Shown: positions 29,871 through 38,421, counted from the stretch's first letter. The stretch: DNA of 40,177 nt from Eubacteriales Family XIII. Incertae Sedis bacterium (GCA_031274195.1 JAISQM010000035.1:1-40177); one strand, 5' to 3'. Notes: generated by a model not told the origin, from the sequence alone. Made by a program: numbers and translations.

Positions 29871-30068
29871 ATGGTCAATACAGAAGTCGGTTCGATTTGC
29901 AACAGCGGCACAAGGGCGCTGAACGGCGAGGTGCGCCTCGTCATCGATGGAAAGGAAATCGAGATGGTTCCCTTCGTGAAGAATATCCTGTCTAACACGG
30001 TCATAGCGGTCGTGAAGGAACTTGAGGGGTATAGCGAGTCCGCGAGAATCGAAGTTACAATAGACTAA
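29871..30068 (+). CDS. Small (65 aa) protein, possibly related to a C-terminal extension seen on some clostridial MobB proteins
   Basis: MVNTEVGSICNSGTRALNGEVRLVIDGKEIEMVPFVKNILSNTVIAVVKELEGYSESARIEVTID. Good RBS (GGAG) and position between the surface module and modA. The family suggestion is from memory. Confidence 0.6.
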   Translation: MVNTEVGSICNSGTRALNGEVRLVIDGKEIEMVPFVKNILSNTVIAVVKELEGYSESARIEVTID

Positions 30069-30093
30069 CAAGCAGATTAAAGGGGGAAAGTAA

Positions 30094-30945
30094 ATGAAAA
30101 GAATAATAAAAAAAAGAAGCTTATTATTGATATTGGCGGTCGTTATCATGTTGACGATGGCTACGCTCGGCGCTTGCGCCAAGGACAAACCGGCAAATAC
30201 AGACTCTGCGGACGAACCCGCGGCGGCAGAGGAAGCCGTCACAGGACAGATCATGATCGCGGCGGCGGCAAGTCTGGAGAATGCCCTCACCGAAGAACTC
30301 ATCCCGCTGTTCAACGAGGAATATCCCGATGTTGCGGTCACGGGAAGCTATGACAGCAGCGGCAAGCTGCAGGAGCAGATCGAAGGAGGCCTTGACGCGG
30401 CGATCTTCTTCTCCGCCGCGACCAAGCAGATGGACGCGCTCGTCGACGGCGGCTATATCGACAGGAATAATGTGGTCAACTTGCTCGAAAATCAGATCGT
30501 GCTGATCACCTCCGCAAGCAGCGAGACAAAGGTCGCCTCTTTTGAGGATATCACGAACGCCGCGTCCATCGCCATAGGCGATCCCGCCGGCGTACCCGCC
30601 GGACAATACGCGCAGGAAGTCCTGACCTCTCTCGGCAACTGGGACCGGGTCTCCGCGAGCGCCAGTCTCGGGACCAATGTCACGGAGGTGCTGAGCTGGG
30701 TGGCCGAGGGGAGCGCGGAGGTCGGCATCGTCTACGCCACCGACGCCGCATCCATGCCGGATAAGGTGAAGGTGTTGGCTACCGCGCCGGCGGACAGCCT
30801 GAAGACACCGGTCGTATATCCCGTCGAGACACTCGGCAGCGTTGCGGACGCGAACAGAGAAGCCGCAGAATCCTTCGTGACCTTCCTGCAGAGCGACGCG
30901 GCGATGGCCGTCTTCGAAAAATACGGATTCAAACCCGCCGCGTAA
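30094..30945 (+). CDS. modA: Molybdate ABC transporter substrate-binding lipoprotein
   Basis: Lipobox ATLGAC; IMIAAAASLENALTEELIPLFNEEYPDVAVTGSYDSSGKLQEQIEGGLDAAIFFSA is the ModA signature. Confidence 0.95.
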   Translation: MKRIIKKRSLLLILAVVIMLTMATLGACAKDKPANTDSADEPAAAEEAVTGQIMIAAAASLENALTEELIPLFNEEYPDVAVTGSYDSSGKLQEQIEGGLDAAIFFSAATKQMDALVDGGYIDRNNVVNLLENQIVLITSASSETKVASFEDITNAASIAIGDPAGVPAGQYAQEVLTSLGNWDRVSASASLGTNVTEVLSWVAEGSAEVGIVYATDAASMPDKVKVLATAPADSLKTPVVYPVETLGSVADANREAAESFVTFLQSDAAMAVFEKYGFKPAA

Positions 30946-30963
30946 CTATGATATAATCAACAA

Positions 30964-31650
30964 ATGGAATTTGCGCCTATATTAATCTCATTACGAACGG
31001 CATCCGTCGCCATCGTCTTCACCTTTGTGATCGGGACGTGGTTGGCGTATGCCGTTTATCGCACGAAGAACGAGATCGTTCGCTCCATCGCCGACGCGCT
31101 CCTGACGCTGCCTCTCGTCCTTCCGCCTACGGTGGCGGGATTTTTCCTGTTGTACATCTTCGGGGTATACAGGCCGCTCGGGAGTCTTCTCGCGCAAATA
31201 GGCGTAAAGCTGGTATTCTCGTGGCCCGCCACGGTATTGGCGGCGGTGGTCATCGCCTTGCCCCTCATGTACCGTTCGGCAAAGGCGGCGTTTACGCAGG
31301 TGGATCCCATATTCCTGCAGGCCGCGCGAACCCTCGGCCTGTCTGAACGCCGCATCGCGTTTCGCGTACTCTTTCCGTTGGCATCCCCCGGCCTGATGTC
31401 CGGCGGGATATTGGCTTTCTCGCGGGGTCTGGGGGAATTCGGCGCGACGGCCATGATCGCGGGCAATATCGCGGGTGTGACGCGGACGATGCCCCTCGCC
31501 ATCTATTCCTCCGTCAGCGGCGGCAGGATGGAGGAAGCGTACAGATATGTCGTCATCCTCGTACTCGTGTCATTCCTGTTCGTCTGGATTCTCAATTTCG
31601 TCTCGGACTTCAGATCGAAGAAGTACCGTTTGGACGCGGGGCGGCGGTGA
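30964..31650 (+). CDS. modB: Molybdate ABC transporter permease
   Basis: PLVLPPTVAGFFLLYIFG; ARTLGLSERRIAFRVLFPLASPGLMSGGILAFSRGLGEFGATAMIAGNIAGVTRTMPLAIY. Confidence 0.95.
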   Translation: MEFAPILISLRTASVAIVFTFVIGTWLAYAVYRTKNEIVRSIADALLTLPLVLPPTVAGFFLLYIFGVYRPLGSLLAQIGVKLVFSWPATVLAAVVIALPLMYRSAKAAFTQVDPIFLQAARTLGLSERRIAFRVLFPLASPGLMSGGILAFSRGLGEFGATAMIAGNIAGVTRTMPLAIYSSVSGGRMEEAYRYVVILVLVSFLFVWILNFVSDFRSKKYRLDAGRR

Positions 31651-31653
31651 GTC

Positions 31654-32715
31654 ATGAGCCTCTATGTCGATATCAAAAAACGCTATAAGACGTTTACGCT
31701 GGAGGTGAATTTCAGCAACGGAGATGGGACGCTCGCGATACTCGGCGCGTCGGGGAGTGGCAAGAGCCTTACGCTGAAGTGTATCGCAGGCCTTGAGACA
31801 CCCGACGAGGGCGTGATCAAATCGGGGGATCGTACGCTGTTTGATTCGGCGGCGAAGATCAACCTCGCGCCGCGGGAGCGCAATGTCGGTTATCTGTTTC
31901 AGAGCTACGCGCTCTTTCCCCATATGACGGTTTGGGACAATATCGCCATCGCCATCCGCGATAGGGCGGCGGATAAGACTGCGGTCATAAAGGCGCTGCT
32001 CGAGCGGTATGAGCTGACGGGATTGGAGAAACGCTATCCCGCGAAACTGTCGGGCGGCCAACAGCAGCGGGTCGCGCTCGCGCGGATATTCGCCTATGAG
32101 CCGGAAATCCTCATGCTCGACGAACCGTTTTCCGCCTTAGACAGCTTCCTTCGCGAGAACATGCAGATCGAGCTACTGCGGATTATCGCGGAATACAACG
32201 GCGATGTGGTACTCGTGACGCACAGCAGGGACGAAGCATATCGCATCTGCGACAAACTCCTGATCATGGAGGACGGGTTCATACGGCGCGGCGGCGGGAC
32301 AAAGGACGTATTTGCGGATCCCGGCAATGTGACGGCGGCGCGCGTCACGGGATGCAAGAATATCTCGAGGATTCGCAGATTGTCCGAACATCGATTGCTC
32401 GCGGAGGATTGGGGCGTGGAACTTGAGACAGACCGAAAGGTCGAGGAGCATCACACCCATATCGGCGTCAGGGCGCACGATTTTTCGCATACGTCCTCGG
32501 CGGCAAACGCAATCGATGTCGCAGTGGAACGCGTGATAGAGGGACCGTTTGAACAGACCGTCCTGCTCAGCGTCCGGGGCGGCGCTCGTGAAAATATTTG
32601 GTGGATCTGCGGTAGGAATGAGGACGTTTCGGGTGTGGATCGCGTATTTTTAAGCGGCGGCGACATACTGCTGCTGACCTCCGGTGTTGTTGCGCCCTCG
32701 CGGAACGTGTTATAA
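31654..32715 (+). CDS. modC: Molybdate ABC transporter ATP-binding protein
   Basis: LGASGSGKSLTLKCIAGLETPDEG; YLFQSYALFPHMTVWDNIA; LSGGQQQRVALARIFAYEPEILMLDEPFSALD. Confidence 0.93.
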   Translation: MSLYVDIKKRYKTFTLEVNFSNGDGTLAILGASGSGKSLTLKCIAGLETPDEGVIKSGDRTLFDSAAKINLAPRERNVGYLFQSYALFPHMTVWDNIAIAIRDRAADKTAVIKALLERYELTGLEKRYPAKLSGGQQQRVALARIFAYEPEILMLDEPFSALDSFLRENMQIELLRIIAEYNGDVVLVTHSRDEAYRICDKLLIMEDGFIRRGGGTKDVFADPGNVTAARVTGCKNISRIRRLSEHRLLAEDWGVELETDRKVEEHHTHIGVRAHDFSHTSSAANAIDVAVERVIEGPFEQTVLLSVRGGARENIWWICGRNEDVSGVDRVFLSGGDILLLTSGVVAPSRNVL

Positions 32716-32716
32716 T
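32687..32716 (+). promoter_or_regulatory. Candidate promoter for the moa genes inside the end of modC
   Basis: TTGTTG (32687-32692), 18-bp spacer, TATAAT (32711-32716). Confidence 0.45.
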
Positions 32717-32800
32717 TCAGTGTGCGAAAGGTGCCACGCTCTAAGATCGAAACTATGAAAATGCAGCGGCGTTTGCATAGTAACATAGCAGGAGAAGAAA

Positions 32801-33277
32801 TTGGGAGAGTTAAATCACATCAATACCGAGGGCAACGCCGTCATGGTGGACGTGTCCGAGAAGGACAAAACGAAGCGCCGCGCTGTGGCGGCAGGTACGA
32901 TCGCGATGAAACGGGAGACCTTCGAGATGATCGCGGGCGGCACGGTGCCCAAAGGGGACGTGCTCGCTGTGGCTCGCGTCGCCGGCATCATGGCCGTGAA
33001 GCGGACGCCGGAGCTGATTCCGCTCTGTCATCCGCTTTTGATCGAGAAATGTACGGTGGACTTCATCCTCCACGAGGAGGAATCCGCGATCGAGGCGAGG
33101 TGTACGGCGCTCGTGAGCGGCAAGACGGGCGTGGAGATGGAAGCGCTGACCGGCGCGTCCGCGGCGCTGCTGACGATATACGATATGTGCAAAGCGGTCG
33201 ATCGCGGCATGGAGATACGAGGGATTGCCCTGCTCGAAAAGAGCGGCGGCAAGAGCGGTACATACGCGAGGAAATAG
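32801..33277 (+). CDS. moaC: Cyclic pyranopterin monophosphate synthase MoaC
   Basis: MVDVSEKDKTKRRAVAAGTI; IPLCHPLLIEKC; GVEMEALTGASAALLTIYDMCKAVDRGM. TTG start preceded by GGAG. Confidence 0.96.
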   Translation: MGELNHINTEGNAVMVDVSEKDKTKRRAVAAGTIAMKRETFEMIAGGTVPKGDVLAVARVAGIMAVKRTPELIPLCHPLLIEKCTVDFILHEEESAIEARCTALVSGKTGVEMEALTGASAALLTIYDMCKAVDRGMEIRGIALLEKSGGKSGTYARK

Positions 33278-33304
33278 GAAAAACGACGAACAGGCGGGAA
33301 ATTC

Positions 33305-34270
33305 ATGATAGATAAGATGAGAAGGGACATCCACTATCTGCGGCTGTCGGTGACGGATCGCTGTAATCTGCGTTGCGCGTACTGTATGCCCGCGGACGGC
33401 GTCGAACGGATGTCACACGCGGACATTCTGACCTTTGAGGAGATAGAACATCTGATGCGGCTTCTGGCGCTCCTTGGCGTACGAAGGGTGAAAGTCACGG
33501 GCGGAGAGCCTTTTGTCCGCAGGGGTACGCCGGAATTGATCCGCAAGCTCAAACGTTTGCCCGGGATAGAGCAGGTCACCGTCACCACCAACGGCATACT
33601 GCTCAAAGATCATCTCGACGAGATCGTTTGCGCGGGCGCGGACGGGGTCAATGTCAGCTTAGACACGCTGAACCGGGAGAACTACAGGCGGCTTACGGGA
33701 GCGGACGATCTGAACCGCGTACTCGAGTCCGTGACGGCGGCCGCCGCGGCGCTGCCCGTCAAGCTCAATGTCGTGCCGATGCGGGGCGTAAACGAAGGGG
33801 AACTCGAAGGCTTGGCCGCGATGGCGAAGCGGGATGTCGTCGCCGTGCGCTTCATCGAGCTGATGCCGGTGGGACGGGCAAAGCGGTTTGCGCATCTCGA
33901 TACGGCGTCGGTGAAGGCCGCGCTCGAAGCCCGTTTCGGAGCGATGGAACCTTGCGACGACCGGCTCGGAAACGGACCGGCGGCGTACTTTCGGTTGCCC
34001 GGATTTTCGGGCAGAATCGGATTCATACACGCGATGAGCGAGGTGTTCTGCGAGGGCTGCAACAGGGTGCGGCTCACGGCGGACGGCCGTCTTATGCCCT
34101 GTTTGGGGCGGCCGGATTTTACGGATATGAAAGGTCTTCTGCGCGGCGGCGCGTCTGGTCGAGCACTGCTTGCGGCATTGGAACGCGGCATCGCGGAGAA
34201 ACCGGCGAGGCATGGGTTCTTGGATGAGGCGCGTTGTGCCGGGCGGGATATGAACGAGATAGGGGGGTGA
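33305..34270 (+). CDS. moaA: GTP 3',8-cyclase MoaA (radical SAM)
   Basis: VTDRCNLRCAYCMPADGVE; KVTGGEPFVRRG; C-terminal FeS region FCEGCNRVRLTADGRLMPCLG; C-terminal GG. Confidence 0.97.
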   Translation: MIDKMRRDIHYLRLSVTDRCNLRCAYCMPADGVERMSHADILTFEEIEHLMRLLALLGVRRVKVTGGEPFVRRGTPELIRKLKRLPGIEQVTVTTNGILLKDHLDEIVCAGADGVNVSLDTLNRENYRRLTGADDLNRVLESVTAAAAALPVKLNVVPMRGVNEGELEGLAAMAKRDVVAVRFIELMPVGRAKRFAHLDTASVKAALEARFGAMEPCDDRLGNGPAAYFRLPGFSGRIGFIHAMSEVFCEGCNRVRLTADGRLMPCLGRPDFTDMKGLLRGGASGRALLAALERGIAEKPARHGFLDEARCAGRDMNEIGG

Positions 34271-34278
34271 GGAAAGCT

Positions 34279-34722
34279 ATGGAAATTCGCGGAACGGTGG
34301 TCGCCGCCTGCATGAGCGACGAGAAAGGGACGCCCAAACGGGATGTGGGGCGCGTCGAGCTGATCGCCGAATACGGGGTAAAAAACGACGCCCACGCCGG
34401 CAATTGGCACCGTCAGGTCAGCCTGCTCTCATTTGATAAGGTGGAGGATTTTCGCGCGAGAGGCGCCGAGGTGGCCAACGGGGCTTTCGGCGAGAATCTC
34501 TTGGTGCGCGGCATCGATTTTCGGGCGCTGCCTCTTGGGACACAGCTCACATGCGGTGATGCCCTGCTCGAGATTACGCAGATCGGGAAGGAATGCCACA
34601 GCGGGTGTTCGATTTTCCGGCAGATGGGCGACTGCATCATGCCGCGAGAGGGCGTGTTCGCACGCGTGCTGAAAAGCGGCGAGATCAAGGTCGGCGACGA
34701 AATGACGGGAGAGGTGGAATAA
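34279..34722 (+). CDS. MOSC domain-containing protein
   Basis: GRVELIAEYGVKNDAHAGNWHRQVSLLSFDKVEDFRARG...NGAFGENLLVRGIDF...LEITQIGKECHSGC. Confidence 0.92.
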   Translation: MEIRGTVVAACMSDEKGTPKRDVGRVELIAEYGVKNDAHAGNWHRQVSLLSFDKVEDFRARGAEVANGAFGENLLVRGIDFRALPLGTQLTCGDALLEITQIGKECHSGCSIFRQMGDCIMPREGVFARVLKSGEIKVGDEMTGEVE

Positions 34723-35231
34723 TGACGGAGAAAAACGGTACAGGCTTTCGGGCGGCTGTGATCACATCCAGCGACAAGGGATACGCGGGGGAACGGGAGG
34801 ACGTCAGCGGACGGGTCGTGCGGGAACTCCTGACGGCGCGGGGTTATACCATCGCGCGGTATGTCGTTTTGCCCGACGAGTTCGATCTGCTGAAAAAGGA
34901 GATGGAGGATATTTGCGACAGCAATGTCGCCGATCTGCTCATCACCACGGGCGGGACGGGATTCGCGCCGCGCGACTGTATGCCCGAGGCGACGCTCGCC
35001 GTCGCGGAGCGAGTAGTTCCGGGTATCCCGGAGGCCATGCGGCAGAGCAGTCTGCGCATCACGGGCAGAGCCATGCTCAGCAGAGCCGTCAGCGCGATAC
35101 GAAAGAGGACGCTGATCGTCAATCTGCCGGGCAGCCCCAAGTCGGTGCGCGAGAATTTGGAAGCCGTACTGTCCGATTTGGCGCACGGCCTGGAGATGTT
35201 GACGGAACGCAGCGCGGAGTGCGCGCGGTAA
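34722..35231 (+). CDS. MogA/MoaB family molybdenum cofactor biosynthesis protein
   Basis: AAVITSSDKGYAGEREDVSG; LLITTGGTGFAPRDCMPEAT; LIVNLPGSPKSVRENLEAVL. TAATG overlap with the MOSC gene. Confidence 0.93.
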   Translation: MTEKNGTGFRAAVITSSDKGYAGEREDVSGRVVRELLTARGYTIARYVVLPDEFDLLKKEMEDICDSNVADLLITTGGTGFAPRDCMPEATLAVAERVVPGIPEAMRQSSLRITGRAMLSRAVSAIRKRTLIVNLPGSPKSVRENLEAVLSDLAHGLEMLTERSAECAR

Positions 35232-35246
35232 CGAGGAGAAATATAA

Positions 35247-36302
35247 ATGAAATCGATTAAGACCATTGATGCCATAGGCCACATCCTCTGTCACGACATA
35301 ACGCGCATAGTGCCCGGCGTCGAAAAGGACGCGGTGTTCCGCAAGGGGCATGTGGTGACGGCGGAGGATATTCCCGCGCTTCTCGCCATGGGAAAGGAAA
35401 ACCTCTACGTATGGGAGAAAGACGAAAAGATGCTGCACGAGAATGACGCGGCACGGATTCTCTGCGAGATATGCGCGGGCGAGCAGACCTCCATGGCGGC
35501 GACGCCCGTCAAAGAGGGCAAGGTGAAGATCATAGCCGAGGCCGACGGGTTATTCAAGCTCGACACGGAGCGCATGTACGCGGTCAACGCGCTCGGCGAG
35601 ATCATGATCGCGACGCGTCACGGCGACCTGCCCGTACGGCGGGGGGACGTCCTCGGCGCGGTGCGAGTCATCCCGTTGGTCATAGCGAAAGCGAAGATGA
35701 AGAAAGCGAAAGCCGCAGCGGGGAAAAAGCCGCTCATGGGTCTGTTGCCGTTCACGATGAAGCGCGCGGGCATCATCACGACGGGCAGCGAGGTGTTTCA
35801 CGGCCGAATTGAGGATTCCTTTACGACGGTCGTCGAGCGCAAGTTGGCGGAATACGGCGCAACGATGGTACAGCACGCGATCTTGAGCGACGAACCGACC
35901 GCCATCACGGAGCACATACACGCGATGGCGGACAACGGCATCGATCTGATCGTCTGTACGGGCGGTATGAGCGTGGACCCGGACGACAGGACGCCCTTAG
36001 CCATCAAGAATACGGGCGCTGAGATCGTGACCTACGGTGCGCCCGTATCGCCGGGCGCCATGTTCATGCTTGCATATTACACGAGTGGCGGGCGCAGGAT
36101 TCCCGTCGTGGGACTGCCCGGCTGCGTCATGTACTGCGGACGGACGATATTCGACATTTTACTGCCGCGTTTGCTCGCGGACGATCCTGTCACATCCGAG
36201 GACATCTACGCGCTCGGTGTCGGAGGGCTGTGCCTCGAGTGCGAGGTGTGTACGTTTCCGAACTGCGCGTTCGGGAGAGGACGGACCGATTTCAAAGGAT
36301 GA
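35247..36302 (+). CDS. Molybdopterin-binding protein (MoeA-like, short form)
   Basis: AGIITTGSEVFHGRIEDSFTTVVERKL; DLIVCTGGMSVDPDDRTPLAI; VVGLPGCVMYCGRTIFDILLPRLLA; C-terminal CLECEVCTFPNCAFGRG. Confidence 0.88.
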   Translation: MKSIKTIDAIGHILCHDITRIVPGVEKDAVFRKGHVVTAEDIPALLAMGKENLYVWEKDEKMLHENDAARILCEICAGEQTSMAATPVKEGKVKIIAEADGLFKLDTERMYAVNALGEIMIATRHGDLPVRRGDVLGAVRVIPLVIAKAKMKKAKAAAGKKPLMGLLPFTMKRAGIITTGSEVFHGRIEDSFTTVVERKLAEYGATMVQHAILSDEPTAITEHIHAMADNGIDLIVCTGGMSVDPDDRTPLAIKNTGAEIVTYGAPVSPGAMFMLAYYTSGGRRIPVVGLPGCVMYCGRTIFDILLPRLLADDPVTSEDIYALGVGGLCLECEVCTFPNCAFGRGRTDFKG

Positions 36303-36327
36303 GGATGCTACAATTAACTCGTAACAA

Positions 36328-36347
36328 AAATGCGTATATACGCATTT
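36328..36347. promoter_or_regulatory. 20-bp perfect palindrome AAATGCGTATATACGCATTT upstream of the ATPase pseudogene
   Basis: Directly readable perfect palindrome 17 bp before the ATG. Confidence 0.4.
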
Positions 36348-36363
36348 GTATTCGGAGGTTGTT

Positions 36364-37500
36364 ATGGTTATTGACAGACCGCACTATTTGCAAAAATTGA
36401 TTGATAAAAAAGAAAACGGTTTCATCAAGGTCGTCACGGGCATTCGCAGGTGCGGTAAGTCTTACTTGCTATTTAACCTTTACCGCGAGTATTTGACCGG
36501 GGTTGGCGTGCAAGCTTCCGGGATCATCGAACTGGCGTTGGATTAGGTGGGGAATGCCAAATATCGAAATCCATTGGAACTTGACCGACATATCCGCGCG
36601 CAAATTACAGACAAAAATCAGATGTATTATGTGTTTTTGGACGAGATTCAAAAGGTGGTCGACATTCAAAATCCATATATTGACGACGCGGATGCCAAAA
36701 TCGGATTTGTCGATGTCTTGCTCGGGCTTATGAAAATCAAGAATCTTGATCTTTATGTGACCGGCAGCAATTCCAAAATGCTATCCTCCGATATCTTGAC
36801 CGAGTTTCGTGACAGGGGCGACGAAATCAAAGTAAATCCGCTGACTTTCAGGGAGTTTTGTACCGCGTTTGACGGTGATAGACATGCTGCGTGGAAAGAA
36901 TACTACACCTATGGCGGTATGCCGGTGGTGCTTCTTAGGAAAACCCATGCCGAAAAAAGCAAGTATCTAAAGGATCTATTTTCCAAAACCTACATCGCCG
37001 ATGTTTTGGAGCGCCGCAAGATTGCAAATGACAAGGAAGTCTTGGAGGAACTGCTGAATATCGTCTCATCCTCTATCGGCTCCCTTATCAACCCGACCAA
37101 ACTTGCAAATACTTTTGGAAGCATAAAAAAAATCAAAATATCTTCCGCTACCATTGGCTCGTATTTAGACTATTTCGTCGACGCTTTTATCATTTGCAAG
37201 TCGCTCAGGTACGATATTAAAGGGAAAAAATATATCGACACGCCGCTGAAATATTACTTTACCGATGTGGGGCTGAGGAACGCGCGGTTGAATTTTCGCC
37301 AGCAAGAGGAGAATCACATCATGGAGAACATCATCTACAATGAGCTTTGCGCACGGGATTTTGATGTCGATGTCGGCGTGGTTCAATACAATCACAAAAA
37401 CCAGGCCGGAAAAAGCCGGCGCACGCAATTGGAGGTGGATTTTATTGCCAACCGCGAAACCAAGCGCTATTATATTCAATCGGCACTTTCCGTTTCGTAG
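36364..37500 (+). pseudogene. AAA_14/DUF4143 family ATPase, in-frame TAG and truncated 3' end
   Basis: MVIDRPHYLQKLIDKKENGFIKVVTGIRRCGKSYLLFNLYREYL...IIELALD-[TAG]-VGNAKYRNPLELDRHIRAQITDKNQMYYVFLDEIQKV continues in the same frame across 36544-36546. The 3' end runs into a GGGGAC repeat. Confidence 0.88.
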
Positions 37501-37636
37501 ACAGAAGGGGACGAGACAGAAGGGGACGAGACAGAAGGGGACGGAGACAAAGGGGACGAGGGGACGGAGTTAACGTCCTGATTCCGGTTTCAAAGACGTT
37601 AACTCCGTCCCCATTTGTCCCCATTTGTCCCGTCCC
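37499..37636. repeat. GGGGAC-type repeat: 15-bp tandem repeats plus 18-bp perfect inverted repeat
   Basis: AGACAGAAGGGGACG x3 (37499-37543) plus a degenerate copy; GGGGACGGAGTTAACGTC (37560-37577) and GACGTTAACTCCGTCCCC (37595-37612). Confidence 0.85.
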
Positions 37637-37639
37637 CAG

Positions 37640-38303
37640 TTGTGATCATCTGTTGCCGCGCCCTTGATGAAGGACTGAACGTACCGGAAACGGACGCGGG
37701 CGTCGTTCTGTCGACCGGCAACAGTCTGCGGCAACGCGTTCAGCGGATCGGAAGGATCGTTCGATTCAGCAATGCGGATCAGCCCAAAAAAATATATTAT
37801 CTGCATATCCCGGAGACCTCCGAAAGTTTCGATATTCTTCCCGTACCGCAATCGCCGCAGGTGGATGTGCTGGATCAAAAGACTGATACATATTCCATAG
37901 AAAATCCCATCGGCAAAAACCTCAAAATGCTTGCCACATCGGATATGGATGAATATCTATCTTTAAAAAACGATACGGTTGTACACAGGTTGGAGTATAT
38001 TTTCGCTGAAAATCGGTTAAAACATCCCGTCTATGACGCATTGGCAGAGCAAGTGATATGTGACTTGGAAGAAAGCGGGGCCACGCCGAAACAATTGCGC
38101 AATTGCGCAACGCCGCAGAAAAGTTGGAACGAGGCAGCGTACGAACGGACTTTCGCCTTTCCGAGAAAATATGTGCCGAGCGGATGAAACGCGCGCGCGG
38201 AGACGAAAGAGAGTATCTCGCCGCGATGCTGCTCATGATTCGGGTAGGAGAAACGCACAGTCTAATGAAAACGCAATTTCAAGCAGATAATGAACCTCTC
38301 TAA
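37640..38303 (+). pseudogene. C-terminal remnant of a superfamily II helicase, frameshifted
   Basis: VIICCRALDEGLNVPETDAGVVLSTGNSLRQRVQRIGRIVR matches helicase motifs V-VI. No N-terminal part. The coding frame changes at an 8-bp duplication (38092-38107). Confidence 0.8.
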
Positions 38304-38421
38304 ACTTTTCATATATTGTATGATGTTTATATACGAAATTCCCTGCGGTTAGGAAATGCCGAATCAAGTCCAAGCAACAAATCATGCACGACATCAGGAT
38401 TATAGTCAGTCTCCTCATATA

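Noticed and set aside
32719-32800. Moco RNA (molybdenum cofactor riboswitch)
   Set aside because: The leader seems too short and I could not match the conserved core by eye; needs an Rfam search before any claim.
36544-36546. TAG recoding (selenocysteine/pyrrolysine-like or stop reassignment)
   Set aside because: TAG ends normal genes in this window (trkA, MORN gene) and the gene is also truncated at its 3' end, so a nonsense mutation is the simpler explanation.
37499-37636. Repeat island considered as CRISPR or as an intrinsic terminator
   Set aside because: 15-bp contiguous tandem units without spacers; the palindrome lacks a T-tract. It fits a REP-like element better.
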